A stretch of 64,000 nt of DNA from Sphingopyxis sp. (GTDB taxonomy: Bacteria; Pseudomonadota; Alphaproteobacteria; Sphingomonadales; Sphingomonadaceae), in assembly GCF_019459305.1 (NCBI RefSeq), contig NZ_JAIBES010000151.1:1-64000 (forward strand), given 5' to 3'. The notes beneath the pieces are model-generated. The model saw only the letters and a list, made by a program, of their open reading frames with translations, was not told the DNA's origin and searched no databases. A program made the translations under genes and the position numbers. Positions within the stretch are counted from its first letter, which is position 1. Each line of letters starts with the position of its first letter. Of the stretch, positions 9,797-19,657 are shown in pieces.

Positions 9797-10145
9797 CGCG
9801 GCACCATGGAGGGAAGCTGCAGAAAAAGGCAATCCCGGATCAGGTTCGAGGTATCGAAAAGCGGCCTGTGGATAAGTTTTGGACAAGCGTGGGGAGCAAA
9901 TGGGGACGGGGGTTTCATCCCCGACGCTGCCGATTCCGCCCGATCACTTGTCCACATGGGATGGAATCTATCCACAGGCTGTGGATTAGGGGCATAGCGG
10001 GTCGCGACTCTGGAGCAAAGCGTGGCATGATGAGAGTCAAGCTGTTGGCAAAAACGACGCCTCCGCCTAAAGCCGCGCTGTTCGCCGACCAACAAACCAC
10101 CACAATATTATCTAATATTCTATTGCAGAGAGAAAGAGGGGCCGT
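9797..10145. other. oriC: Putative chromosomal replication origin (oriC, Caulobacter/Rickettsia type)
   Basis: DnaA boxes TGTGGATAA (9867-9875), TTGTCCACA (9948-9956), CTATCCACA (9968-9976), TGTGGATTA (9980-9988); AT-rich tract ~10090-10130; four GANTC sites; lies between ppsR and hemE at a gene-strand switch. Confidence 0.85.
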
Positions 10146-11174
10146 GTGAAGGCGTCACCGAAGAGTTTGCTGGCGGTGCTGCGCGGGGCGCGGCAGGAAC
10201 GCCCGCCCTTGTGGCTGATGCGTCAGGCCGGGCGCTATCTTCCCGAATATCGCGCGCTGCGGGAAACCAAGGGCGGTTTCCTCGAGCTTTGCTATGATCC
10301 TGAAGCGGCGGCGGAAGTCACCCTACAGCCAATCCGGCGGTTCGGGTTCGACGGGTCGATCCTGTTTTCAGACATCCTGATCGTCCCCCACGCGCTGGGA
10401 CAGAAATTATGGTTCGAGGCAGGCGAGGGGCCGCGGCTGGCCCCGCCGCTGGTCGATAGCGCACTGGCGCAACTCGAAGCGGCGCCGGAACGGCTTGACC
10501 CCATTTATGCGACCGTGGCTCGCGTCGCCGCTTCGCTCCCTGCTGAGACGACCTTTTTGGGCTTTGCCGGAAGCCCCTGGACCGTCGCGACCTATATGGT
10601 GGCGGGGCAGGGGTCGAAGGATCAGGCCGCAGCGCGGCGACTGGCATATGGCGACCCCGCGGCGTTCCAGGCAATCATCGATGCAATCGTCGATATTACC
10701 GTAATCTACCTGTCGGGGCAGATCGAACATGGCGTCGAGGCGGTGCAGTTGTTCGACAGCTGGGCCGGCAGCTTGAGCCCGGCGCAATTCGAACGCTGGG
10801 TGATCGCCCCGAACGCGGAAATTGTCCGCCGCCTGAAGGCGATGCATCCCGACACGCCGGTGATCGGCTTTCCCAAGGGCGCCGGCGGCAAGCTGCGCGC
10901 CTATGCCGATGAGACCGGGGTCGATGCGCTCGGTCTCGACGAAACCGTCGATCCCGACTGGGCCGACCGCGTCCTGCCGCAACATCTGCCGGTGCAGGGC
11001 AATCTCGATCCGCTGGCGCTGGTGGCGGGCGGCGCGGCTCTGGACGCCGCGATCGATCGTATCCTTGCGGCTTTCCCGGCGCGTCCCCATATCTTCAACC
11101 TCGGCCATGGCATCGTCCCCGACACGCCGATCGCCCATGTCGAGCATCTGATCAGACGGGTTCGCGGCGGATAA
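10146..11174 (+). CDS. hemE: Uroporphyrinogen decarboxylase
   Basis: RPPLWLMRQAGRYLPEYRALR; FSDILIVPHALG; NLGHGIVPDTP. Confidence 0.97.
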   Translation: MKASPKSLLAVLRGARQERPPLWLMRQAGRYLPEYRALRETKGGFLELCYDPEAAAEVTLQPIRRFGFDGSILFSDILIVPHALGQKLWFEAGEGPRLAPPLVDSALAQLEAAPERLDPIYATVARVAASLPAETTFLGFAGSPWTVATYMVAGQGSKDQAAARRLAYGDPAAFQAIIDAIVDITVIYLSGQIEHGVEAVQLFDSWAGSLSPAQFERWVIAPNAEIVRRLKAMHPDTPVIGFPKGAGGKLRAYADETGVDALGLDETVDPDWADRVLPQHLPVQGNLDPLALVAGGAALDAAIDRILAAFPARPHIFNLGHGIVPDTPIAHVEHLIRRVRGG

Positions 11175-11175
11175 A

Positions 11176-11625
11176 ATGGCAGACTGGGCAGGATTTCTGG
11201 GGGCGACGATGCTTTGGGTCAAAGCGGCGCATATTATTTTTGTCATCTTCCTGATGGCCGGCCTGTTCATGATGCCACGCTTCTTTGTCTATCACCACCA
11301 ATGTGCCGTCGGATCGGACGAGGATAAAAAGTGGATCGAGCGCGAAGACCGCTTGCGCCGCATCATCCTGAACCCGTCGCTGACGATCGTCTGGGTGCTC
11401 GGGTTACTGCTCGCCTTCAACGGCAATTATTGGGGCGAGACCTGGTTCATCGCCAAATTCATCCTGGTGTTTGCGCTGTCGGGCTACCACGGCTGGATGA
11501 TCGGCTATTTCAAGAAGCTGCAACAGGGTCAGCGGCCGCTCACCGAAAAGCAGCTCCGGCTGCTCAACGAAGTTCCCGGTGTGGCCGCCGCGATCATCGT
11601 CATCCTGGCGGTCGTTCGGCCCTGA
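11176..11625 (+). CDS. hemJ: HemJ-type protoporphyrinogen IX oxidase
   Basis: KAAHIIFVIFLMAGLFMMPRFFVYHH; RLRRIILNPSLTIVWVLGLLLA; KFILVFALSGYHGW; next to hemE. Confidence 0.88.
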   Translation: MADWAGFLGATMLWVKAAHIIFVIFLMAGLFMMPRFFVYHHQCAVGSDEDKKWIEREDRLRRIILNPSLTIVWVLGLLLAFNGNYWGETWFIAKFILVFALSGYHGWMIGYFKKLQQGQRPLTEKQLRLLNEVPGVAAAIIVILAVVRP

Positions 11626-11821
11626 TATCCGCTGTTCCTGGCGCAGGTCCGATTGACTTGCTCCCGCGGCGGTTATAGGGGCCGTGTCAATCCCGCCAGT
11701 CGGGCGGCGCTTCGCAAGTGCCGAAACTATCGCAAACGGTCGTCCCACGGCCGGATAGGCACCCCAGCGGTGCAATGAAAATCGACTGCCATTTGTCCTG
11801 AAATTCACCTGGAATCCATCC

Positions 11822-13075
11822 ATGCATCTTAAAGAACTCAAAACGAAATCGCCCGCCCAGCTGGTCGAAATGGCCGAGGAACTGGGGGTCGAAGGCGCTT
11901 CGACGCTGCGCAAGCAGGATCTGATGTTTTCGATCCTCAAAGAGGTCGCCGAGGATGAGGAAATCATCGGCTCGGGTACGATCGAAGTGTTGCCGGACTC
12001 GTTCGGTTTTCTGCGTTCGTCCGAAGCCAATTATCTCGCCGGTCCCGACGACATCTATGTCTCACCGAACCAGGTCCGCAAACATGGCCTGCGCACCGGC
12101 GACACCGTCGAGGGCGAGATCCGCGCGCCGCGCGACGGCGAACGCTATTTTGCGCTGACCAAGCTGATCAGCGTCAATTTCGACGATCCCGATGTCGTCC
12201 GTCACCGGGTTAATTTTGACAATTTGACCCCGCTTTATCCGAACCAGAAGCTTTCGCTCGACACCGTTGATCCGACCGTCAAGGATAAGTCGGCGCGGGT
12301 GATTGACCTCATCAGCCCGCAGGGCAAGGGCCAGCGCGCGCTGATTGTCGCGCCGCCGCGCACGGGTAAAACCGTGCTGCTGCAGAATATTGCCAAAGCG
12401 ATCACCGATAACCACCCCGAGGTGTATCTTATCGTCCTGCTGGTCGACGAACGACCCGAGGAAGTCACCGACATGCAGCGCAGCGTGAAGGGCGAGGTCG
12501 TCTCCTCGACCTTTGACGAACCCGCAACGCGTCACGTCCAGGTCGCCGAAATGGTGATCGAAAAGGCCAAGCGCCTCGTCGAGCACAAAAAGGATGTCGT
12601 CATCCTGCTCGATTCGATCACGCGTCTGGGCCGTGCCTATAACACCGTTGTGCCATCGTCGGGTAAGGTGCTGACCGGCGGCGTTGACGCCAACGCGTTG
12701 CAGCGCCCCAAGCGCTTTTTCGGCGCCGCGCGTAATATCGAGGAAGGCGGGTCGCTGTCGATCATCGCCACCGCGCTGATCGATACCGGCAGCCGCATGG
12801 ACGAAGTGATCTTTGAAGAATTCAAGGGCACGGGTAACTCCGAAATCGTCCTCGACCGAAAGGTCGCGGACAAGCGCATCTTCCCGGCGCTCGACGTCGG
12901 CAAGTCGGGCACGCGCAAGGAAGAGTTGCTCATGGAGAAGGACAAGCTCAGCAAAATGTGGGTGCTGCGCCGCATCCTCATGCAGATGGGCACTATCGAT
13001 GCGATGGAATTCCTGCTCGACAAGATCAAGGATTCGAAGACCAACGAGGATTTCTTCGATTCGATGAACCAATAG
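11822..13075 (+). CDS. rho: Transcription termination factor Rho
   Basis: [69 protein letters not shown]. Confidence 0.98.
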   Translation: MHLKELKTKSPAQLVEMAEELGVEGASTLRKQDLMFSILKEVAEDEEIIGSGTIEVLPDSFGFLRSSEANYLAGPDDIYVSPNQVRKHGLRTGDTVEGEIRAPRDGERYFALTKLISVNFDDPDVVRHRVNFDNLTPLYPNQKLSLDTVDPTVKDKSARVIDLISPQGKGQRALIVAPPRTGKTVLLQNIAKAITDNHPEVYLIVLLVDERPEEVTDMQRSVKGEVVSSTFDEPATRHVQVAEMVIEKAKRLVEHKKDVVILLDSITRLGRAYNTVVPSSGKVLTGGVDANALQRPKRFFGAARNIEEGGSLSIIATALIDTGSRMDEVIFEEFKGTGNSEIVLDRKVADKRIFPALDVGKSGTRKEELLMEKDKLSKMWVLRRILMQMGTIDAMEFLLDKIKDSKTNEDFFDSMNQ

Positions 13076-13091
13076 GCCGGATGCGCGCGGC

Positions 13092-13382
13092 ATGATCGTC
13101 GAGCACGCGCTGTTGCAGGTTCGTGCCGGCGAAGGCGCTGCGTTTGAACGCGCTTTGGCCAAAGCGCGCCCGCTTGTCGCCGCGTCGCCCGGATTTCTGG
13201 GTATGGAAGTGCGGCGCGGGTGCGAAGCGGTGGAAACCTACTTGCTGATCGTGCATTGGGACCGCATGGAAGACCATCGTGACGGTTTTCGCTGCTCGGA
13301 TCGATATGACGCGTGGCGGACGCTGTTGCATCATTTTTATGACCCCATGCCTGTCGTGCAATATTTCGGAGAGCCTGTGTGA
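13092..13382 (+). CDS. Antibiotic biosynthesis monooxygenase (ABM) domain protein
   Basis: MIVEHALLQVRAGEGAAFERALAKARPLVAASPGFLGMEVRRG...YLLIVHWDRMEDH. Confidence 0.8.
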   Translation: MIVEHALLQVRAGEGAAFERALAKARPLVAASPGFLGMEVRRGCEAVETYLLIVHWDRMEDHRDGFRCSDRYDAWRTLLHHFYDPMPVVQYFGEPV

Positions 13383-14104
13383 TTGACCTTTTGTTGACCG
13401 CTGCCACCACGGCTGCACAGGGACTGGGTGGCCCCAGCGAGATGTGGGGCCATATCGTCAATGATTTTTCGAACATTACCGAACCTGCGGCAATGGCAGC
13501 CTTTATGCAGGTGCTGCTGATCGACCTCGTGCTGGCGGGCGACAATGCGATCGTCGTCGGCGCGCTCGCGGCAGGCCTGCCCGCCGACCAGCGCCGCAAG
13601 GTGATCATCATCGGGGTGCTGGCCGCATTGGTGCTGCGCATCGCCTTTGCGCTGGTCGTCACGCAATTGCTACAGATCGTCGGGCTGATCTTCGTTGGCG
13701 GCTTGTTGCTCGCCTGGGTCGCGTGGAAAATGTGGCGCGAACTTCGGGAGGGCGCCCATTCGGCCGGATCGCCCGAAGTCGCAGGTGACGAGCATTCGGG
13801 CCTGAAACCCGCCAAGAGTTTTGCCGCCGCCGCCTGGGCGGTCGCTATTGCCGACGTCAGCATGAGCCTCGACAACGTCCTTGCGGTCGCCGGTGCGGCG
13901 CGCGAGCATCCGGGGATCATGATCGTCGGCCTGATCGTCGCGGTCATCCTGATGGGCGTCGCGGCGAACATTATCGCCAAGTACATCGAGCGGTATCGCT
14001 GGATCGCGTATTTCGGCCTTGCGGTTATCGTCTATGTCGCGGTCAAGATGATCTACGACGGCTGGGTCGATCCGTCGGTCGGGCTCGGAACCTTGCTGGG
14101 CTAG
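13379..14104 (+). CDS. TerC family integral membrane protein
   Basis: LLIDLVLAGDNAIVVGALAAGLP; IADVSMSLDNVLAVAGAAREH. Confidence 0.92.
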   Translation: MIDLLLTAATTAAQGLGGPSEMWGHIVNDFSNITEPAAMAAFMQVLLIDLVLAGDNAIVVGALAAGLPADQRRKVIIIGVLAALVLRIAFALVVTQLLQIVGLIFVGGLLLAWVAWKMWRELREGAHSAGSPEVAGDEHSGLKPAKSFAAAAWAVAIADVSMSLDNVLAVAGAAREHPGIMIVGLIVAVILMGVAANIIAKYIERYRWIAYFGLAVIVYVAVKMIYDGWVDPSVGLGTLLG

Positions 14105-14119
14105 ACAGCATAAATGTCC

Positions 14120-14152
14120 CGACGCCGACTGGTCAGATACCCGTCGGCGTCG
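14120..14152 (+). terminator. Stem-loop downstream of terC-like gene (weak terminator candidate)
   Basis: CGACGCCGAC-loop-GTCGGCGTCG; no U-tract. Confidence 0.4.
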
Positions 14153-14208
14153 AGACTATCGCGGCGTGCCGGCTTGGTTTTTCGTCGTTCCCGCACCATT
14201 TAGGCTCG

Positions 14209-14610
14209 ATGTCCCCACTCCATCTCACCAAGGTCGCGGTCGGTTGCGCGCATGTCGAGACGTTCGCGCGCCGGGTGGCGACGCGCGTGCGCGATGGTGA
14301 GTTGCGCGTGCCGACGCGGATGCGGCCCAAGCGGATGGACGAGCTGGTTGGCGGTTACCTGCACTGGATCATCAAGCACCGCATCGTCGCGCGGCAGCAG
14401 ATTTTGCGCTTCGATGATCGCAAGGATGGCCGCGTCGACATCGTGTGTTCGCAAGATCTGGAAATACTGCCGCCGCTGTCAAAGCGCGCGCATCAGGGGT
14501 GGCGCTATCTGGCCGATGACGACGCGCCCAAGGGCATGGCCGAGCATGACGGCGTTGCCGACCTGCCGCCGCACCTCTACCGCGAGCTCGCGGCGCTGAT
14601 GCTGATCTAG
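14209..14610 (+). CDS. DUF1489 family protein
   Basis: LHLTKVAVGCAHVETFARR...RPKRMDELVGGYLHWIIKHRIVARQQIL. Confidence 0.8.
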   Translation: MSPLHLTKVAVGCAHVETFARRVATRVRDGELRVPTRMRPKRMDELVGGYLHWIIKHRIVARQQILRFDDRKDGRVDIVCSQDLEILPPLSKRAHQGWRYLADDDAPKGMAEHDGVADLPPHLYRELAALMLI

Positions 14611-14623
14611 CGCGGCGCGAGCG

Positions 14624-15031
14624 CTATCCCTGCGCGGCGAGCATTTCTCCCATCTTCTCCCAGACCTTGTTGATGGCCTTGAGCGGGCGCACCATCACCT
14701 TGAAATCGATGATTTTTCCGTCGTTGTTCCAGCGTATGATGTCGACACCGTTGATATGGATGCCGTCGAGCGTCGTCGCGAATTCGAGCATCGCCTGGTC
14801 GCCGTCAATGATCTCGCGCTCGTAGCGGAAATCGTCGCCGCCGAGCACATGGCTGGCGGCATGGAGATAGGCGAAGACCTTGTCGCGGCCAGCCTGCGGC
14901 GAATGGACGACGGGCGAGTGGAACACCGCATCTTCGGCAAGCATATCGCGGAGCGTCTGCGAGTCGCCGCCGCCTTCCATATAGGCGTGCCAGGCCGCGA
15001 CCCCCGTATGGGCAAGATCGGTGGCGCTCAT
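14624..15031 (-). CDS. SnoaL-like / NTF2-like domain protein
   Basis: LRDMLAEDAVFHSPVVHSPQAGRDKVFAYLHAASHVLGGDDFRY. Confidence 0.75.
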   Translation of the reverse strand: MSATDLAHTGVAAWHAYMEGGGDSQTLRDMLAEDAVFHSPVVHSPQAGRDKVFAYLHAASHVLGGDDFRYEREIIDGDQAMLEFATTLDGIHINGVDIIRWNNDGKIIDFKVMVRPLKAINKVWEKMGEMLAAQG

Positions 15032-15726
15032 GCCAGATGCTCGGCGAAAAAGGCTTTGGTGCGGCCGTCGGCGAGCTGAGCGCCCGCTTCATCGCGGCGA
15101 TTGCCGCCGGTTGCGGCAAAGCCATGATCGAGCCCTTCATAATCGTGGAGGGTGACCTTGGGATGCGAATCGAGCCCTTCGTGCATCTTCGCCTGTGCTT
15201 CGGGGCCGACGAGATGATCGGCCGTCGGGATATGCAGCATCAGCGGATGCGCGATCGCATGGCTTTCGTTCAGCATCTGGTCGATCATCACGCCATAATA
15301 GCCGACCGACGCGTTCACGTCGGTGCGCGCCGCCGCCATATAGGCTAGCCGACCGCCGAGGCAGAAGCCGACGCAGCCGACCTTGGTGGCGCCCTGCGCG
15401 TGGAGCCAGCGGATCGCCGCCTCGATATCCTTGACCCCGTCGTCGGCATCATATTGGCCGAAATAGCCGAAGGCTTCCTGCAACTCCGCCTCGACATCGG
15501 GATCAAGCTCGACTCCCGGCGCAAAGCGCCAGAACAGGTCTGGAGCGATTGCCAGATAACCCTGCGCCGCCCAATCGTCGCATTTTTCGCGAATCCCCGC
15601 GTTCACCCCAAAAATTTCGGGAATGACGATGATCGCGCGCGACGAATCGGCATCGGGGCGCGCGACATAGGCGGGGATGGCATTCGTGCCGTCAAGCGCG
15701 GGGATCGTGATGTTCGTCGCGGACAT
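15028..15726 (-). CDS. Dienelactone hydrolase family protein
   Basis: IIVIPEIFGVNAGIREKCDDWAAQGYLAIAPDLFWR; VGCVGFCLGGRLAYMAA; LDHGFA. Confidence 0.92.
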   Translation of the reverse strand: MSATNITIPALDGTNAIPAYVARPDADSSRAIIVIPEIFGVNAGIREKCDDWAAQGYLAIAPDLFWRFAPGVELDPDVEAELQEAFGYFGQYDADDGVKDIEAAIRWLHAQGATKVGCVGFCLGGRLAYMAAARTDVNASVGYYGVMIDQMLNESHAIAHPLMLHIPTADHLVGPEAQAKMHEGLDSHPKVTLHDYEGLDHGFAATGGNRRDEAGAQLADGRTKAFFAEHLA

Positions 15727-15830
15727 GAGGGGGTTCCTGACTCTTGCTAAATGGCGTTGAAAGCGCGAAGCTAGCGGGGCTGCGGGCATGGCTCAAGCGG
15801 CTTACCGGTTTATCGGGGTGGAGACAGGCG

Positions 15831-16124
15831 ATGAAGTTCAATATCGAGATCGATTGCACCCCCCAGGAAGCGCGGCAGCTGTTCGGCCTGCCCGATCTGG
15901 AGCCGCTGCACGATGTCTATCTCGACCGCGTCAAGGAGCTGATGGCGAAGGGGATTACCCCCGACATGGTGCAGGCGATGGTCAAGACCTGGGTGCCGAT
16001 GGGCGAGAGCGGGTTGGGGCTGGTCCAGTCGCTGCTCGGTCAGTTTGGCGGTGGGCTGATGGGCGGCGCTAGCAAACCGGCTGCCACGGACGACGACAAG
16101 CCGGCGCGGGGGCGCAAGAGCTGA
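15831..16124 (+). CDS. Small conserved protein (DUF6489-like)
   Basis: MKFNIEIDCTPQEARQLFGLPDLEPLHDVYLDRVKELMAKGITPDMVQ. Confidence 0.65.
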   Translation: MKFNIEIDCTPQEARQLFGLPDLEPLHDVYLDRVKELMAKGITPDMVQAMVKTWVPMGESGLGLVQSLLGQFGGGLMGGASKPAATDDDKPARGRKS

Positions 16125-17452
16125 ATCAAGACAGCGTAAACGACACGATCTTTGCCCTGTCGAGCGGGATGCCGCCGGCGGCGATTGCCGTCGTTCGCGT
16201 CAGTGGGTCGCAGGCGGGTGCGGCGTTGCAGGTGCTGGCAGGGCGTTTGCCCCCGGCGAGGCGGGCGACGCTCGCCGAGATCAAGACCATGAACGGGGAG
16301 CCCCTCGATCGCGCGCTGATCCTGTGGTTTCCCGGTCCGGCGACAGCGACGGGCGAGGATTTGGCCGAACTGCACCTGCATGGTGGGCGGGCGGTCGTCG
16401 CCGCGGTCGAGGCAGCGCTGACGGCGCTGCCGGGGTTGCGGCGCGCCGAAGCGGGAGAATTTACCCGGCGGGCGTTCCTCAGCGGGCGGATCGATCTGGC
16501 CGAGGCGGAAGGGTTGGCCGACTTGCTGGCCGCCGAGACGGAAAGTCAGCGGGTGCAGGCTTTGGGCATGGCAAGTGGACATGTGTCGCGGGCGGTCGCG
16601 GGGTGGCAGGACCGGTTGCTGACGCTGATGGCGGCAGCCGAGGCGGAACTGAATTTCGCCGATGAGGATGACGTCGAAGTTGGCGAAACTGTCACTCTAA
16701 AGTTGATCGCTGGAATGACGGATTTGAGTAAAGAACTGGCCGGGTGGCTGGCGCGGCCCGCGGCGGAGGTGATCTCCGAGGGGTTGTCGGTGGTGATCGC
16801 CGGGCCGCCGAATGCCGGGAAATCTACACTTATCAATGCGTTAGCTCGGCGTGAGCTGGCGATCGTATCGCCCGTGGCGGGGACGACGCGCGATGTGATC
16901 GAGACGCCGTTGGCGCTCGACGGGATCGCGATGCGCTTTTCGGATACGGCGGGGCTGCGTTCCGAAAGTGCCGACGACATCGAGATGATCGGGATCGATC
17001 GCGCGAAGGCGGCTGTCGAGGCGGCGGATATTCTGCTCTGGCTGGGGGCGCCGAAGGCTGTCCCGAACCACCCGCGCGCGATCCTGATCGCGGCGCAGGC
17101 CGATCGGTGGCGCGGCGATGCGGCGGCGGAGGCCGAGGCGGGACTTTGCGACCTGATTCTGTCGGCGGCGACGGGGGAGGGAATGGAGGCGCTGCATCGC
17201 ATGATCGTAGAGAGGGCGCGAACGCTGTTGCCGCGCGATGGCGAGGCGGCGCTCCGGCAGCGGCAGCGCGCCGCGCTAGGCGAGGCGCGCGATTGGCTGC
17301 GGATTGCTGCGGGGTCGCGCGAAGCGTCCGACCTGATCCTGCTCGCCGAGCGGCTGCGGCTCGCGAGCGGTGCGCTCGACCGAATCACCGGGCGCGCAGG
17401 GGTGGAAGACATGCTCGACACGCTGTTTGGACGTTTCTGCATCGGAAAGTGA
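16121..17452 (+). CDS. mnmE: tRNA uridine-5-carboxymethylaminomethyl GTPase MnmE (start uncertain: CTG 16121 or ATG 16169)
   Basis: IAGPPNAGKSTLINALA; SPVAGTTRDVIE; DTAGLR; C-terminal FCIGK. Conserved N-term NDTIFALSSG is encoded upstream of the first ATG. Confidence 0.93.
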   Translation: MNQDSVNDTIFALSSGMPPAAIAVVRVSGSQAGAALQVLAGRLPPARRATLAEIKTMNGEPLDRALILWFPGPATATGEDLAELHLHGGRAVVAAVEAALTALPGLRRAEAGEFTRRAFLSGRIDLAEAEGLADLLAAETESQRVQALGMASGHVSRAVAGWQDRLLTLMAAAEAELNFADEDDVEVGETVTLKLIAGMTDLSKELAGWLARPAAEVISEGLSVVIAGPPNAGKSTLINALARRELAIVSPVAGTTRDVIETPLALDGIAMRFSDTAGLRSESADDIEMIGIDRAKAAVEAADILLWLGAPKAVPNHPRAILIAAQADRWRGDAAAEAEAGLCDLILSAATGEGMEALHRMIVERARTLLPRDGEAALRQRQRAALGEARDWLRIAAGSREASDLILLAERLRLASGALDRITGRAGVEDMLDTLFGRFCIGK

Positions 17453-17468
17453 TGTTCCACGTGGAACA
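17453..17468. promoter_or_regulatory. parS: parS centromere site (perfect palindrome TGTTCCACGTGGAACA)
   Basis: 16-bp palindrome matching the parS consensus TGTTNCACGTGNAACA, directly after the mnmE stop. Confidence 0.93.
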
Positions 17469-17572
17469 GCGCTTCAGAGCGAAACTGGTACGCCCATTTT
17501 CTGTGTGAGCTTTATTAGCGCGCTTCGCGCGGTGGATTTCACATGGGCTTTCGGCTATGCGCCGACCCAATC

Positions 17573-19435
17573 ATGCATAGCAGTAGAATATATGATGTCA
17601 TCGTCGTCGGCGGGGGCCACGCTGGAACCGAGGCAGCCGCCGCGGCGGCGCGGCTTGGCGCGCGGGTGGCGCTCGTCAGTTTTGATCCGGCTCTGATCGG
17701 GACGATGTCGTGCAATCCGGCGATCGGGGGGCTCGGAAAAGGGCATCTGATGCGCGAGGTCGATGCACTTGATGGCTGGATGGCGCGCGCGGCCGACAGC
17801 TCGGCGATCCATTACCGGATGCTCAATGCGTCGAAGGGCGCGGCGGTGCAGGGGCCGCGGATCCAGGCCGACCGGAAGCGCTATCGCGATGCGATCCAGC
17901 AACTGCTCGCGGCCGAGGATGGCATCACGGTGATTGCGGGCGAAGCGGCGGCGCTGAGTCTGTCCGATGATGGAGCGGTTGTCGAAGGGCTTGAACTTGG
18001 CGACGGCACGTCACTGAACGCGCCCGCGGTCGTGCTCGCCACTGGTACTTTCCTGGGCGGGCGGATGTTTCGCGGCGAGGAGCGGATGATTGGCGGGCGT
18101 ATCGGTGAGGATGGCGCGCATCGGCTCGCCGAGCAGTTGCGCGCTGCCAATTTGCCGATGGCGCGGCTCAAGACCGGGACGCCGCCGCGGCTCGACGGTC
18201 GAACGATCGACTGGGCGCGGTTGGAAGAACAGCCGTCGGACGGCGGGACCTGGACCTGTTCCACGTGGAACAACGCGCGTTCGGTGCCGCAAATTTTTTG
18301 CGCGATCACGCGCACCAACGCCGAATCGCACCGGATCATCGCCGACAATCTTCATCGTTCGCCGCTGTTCACCGGCGCGATCGGGGCGGCGGGGCCGCGT
18401 TATTGCCCGTCGATCGAGGACAAGATCCACCGCTTCGCCGACCGCGACGGGCATCAGGTGTTTCTTGAGCCCGAAGGACTGGACGACCATCTCGTCTATC
18501 CGAACGGCATTTCGACCTCGCTACCTGCCGATGTTCAATTGAGCATGCTGCGGACGATGGAAGGGCTGGAAGCGGTCGAGATGGTCGTGCCGGGCTATGC
18601 GGTCGAATATGACCATATCGACCCGCGGGCGCTCGACCGCACTTTGCAGGTGCGCGCGATGCCCGGTCTCTATTGTGCGGGACAGATTAACGGCACGACG
18701 GGTTATGAAGAGGCGGCGGCGCAGGGGCTGGTCGCGGGCGCCAACGCGGCGCTGGCGGTGCTGGAGCAGGCACCGCTGATCCTCGACCGTTCCGAATCCT
18801 ACATTGGGGTGATGGTCGACGACCTCGTATTGCAGGGGGTGACCGAACCCTATCGCATGCTCACCGCGCGTGCCGAATATCGGCTGCGGCTTCGCGCCGA
18901 CAATGCCGCGACGCGGTTGACGCCAAAGGGGATCGATCTCGGTTTGGTGCGACCAGCAACCGCGACGCTGTTCGCGGCGCGGCAGGCGGCGCGCGCAAAA
19001 GTCCAAGCCTTGCTTGCCGTGGCGGTGACAAGCACCGACTATGGTACGATCGGCATGGGCATCCCGGGCGACGGCATCGCGCGGACCCGGATCGAGCTGC
19101 TTCGGTTTCGCGATGTGTCGATTGCGACCTTGGCGCAACTCGCACCCGAACTCGATGCGATCGATCCGACGATCCTGGCCGAGTTGGTCGAGGATGCGCA
19201 TTATGCACCCTATATTGCGCGGCAAGATGCCGAACTGCGGTCGCTGGCGGCCAACGAGGCGATCAGTCTTGATCCGGCGCTCGACTATGCGGCGATCGGC
19301 GGGCTGTCGCGCGAGATGGTCGAGCGGCTGGGCAAGGCGCGGCCTGAGACTCTGGGTCAGGCAGCGCGGATCGATGGGGTGACCCCGGCGGCGTTGACCG
19401 CGATCATGGTGCATAGTCGGCGGCGGGCGGCGTGA
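17573..19435 (+). CDS. mnmG: tRNA uridine-5-carboxymethylaminomethyl modification enzyme MnmG (GidA)
   Basis: [70 protein letters not shown]. Confidence 0.97.
   Translation: MHSSRIYDVIVVGGGHAGTEAAAAAARLGARVALVSFDPALIGTMSCNPAIGGLGKGHLMREVDALDGWMARAADSSAIHYRMLNASKGAAVQGPRIQADRKRYRDAIQQLLAAEDGITVIAGEAAALSLSDDGAVVEGLELGDGTSLNAPAVVLATGTFLGGRMFRGEERMIGGRIGEDGAHRLAEQLRAANLPMARLKTGTPPRLDGRTIDWARLEEQPSDGGTWTCSTWNNARSVPQIFCAITRTNAESHRIIADNLHRSPLFTGAIGAAGPRYCPSIEDKIHRFADRDGHQVFLEPEGLDDHLVYPNGISTSLPADVQLSMLRTMEGLEAVEMVVPGYAVEYDHIDPRALDRTLQVRAMPGLYCAGQINGTTGYEEAAAQGLVAGANAALAVLEQAPLILDRSESYIGVMVDDLVLQGVTEPYRMLTARAEYRLRLRADNAATRLTPKGIDLGLVRPATATLFAARQAARAKVQALLAVAVTSTDYGTIGMGIPGDGIARTRIELLRFRDVSIATLAQLAPELDAIDPTILAELVEDAHYAPYIARQDAELRSLAANEAISLDPALDYAAIGGLSREMVERLGKARPETLGQAARIDGVTPAALTAIMVHSRRRAA
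18257..18272. promoter_or_regulatory. parS: parS site inside mnmG (TGTTCCACGTGGAACA)
   Basis: Perfect 16-bp palindrome, identical to the 17453 copy. Confidence 0.92.
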
Positions 19436-19452
19436 GACCGTAGCGGCAGGAT

Positions 19453-19657
19453 ATTGGAACCTCACACAAAGACACAAAGACGGCGGTTTCGTCTGCGGCG
19501 GACGGTTTCGGGTATCGCGCGAAGCTTAATTCCGATGGGTGTAGTCGCCGTTCGTCCCAGTATTTTTGTGTCATGGTGTGGGAAATTCATCTTGGCCCGA
19601 ATACGGGCTATTTCTTGGCGCCCCTGCGCCTTTGCGTGAATTTTTATGGGATCTCGC
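19453..19657. repeat. Dispersed-repeat-like intergenic element with inverted ends
   Basis: Starts CACACAAAGACACAAAGACGGCG and ends CTTGGCGCCCCTGCGCCTTTGCGTGAA; antisense junk ORF reads HAKAQGRQEIARIRAK, a peptide pattern typical of such repeats. Confidence 0.55.
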
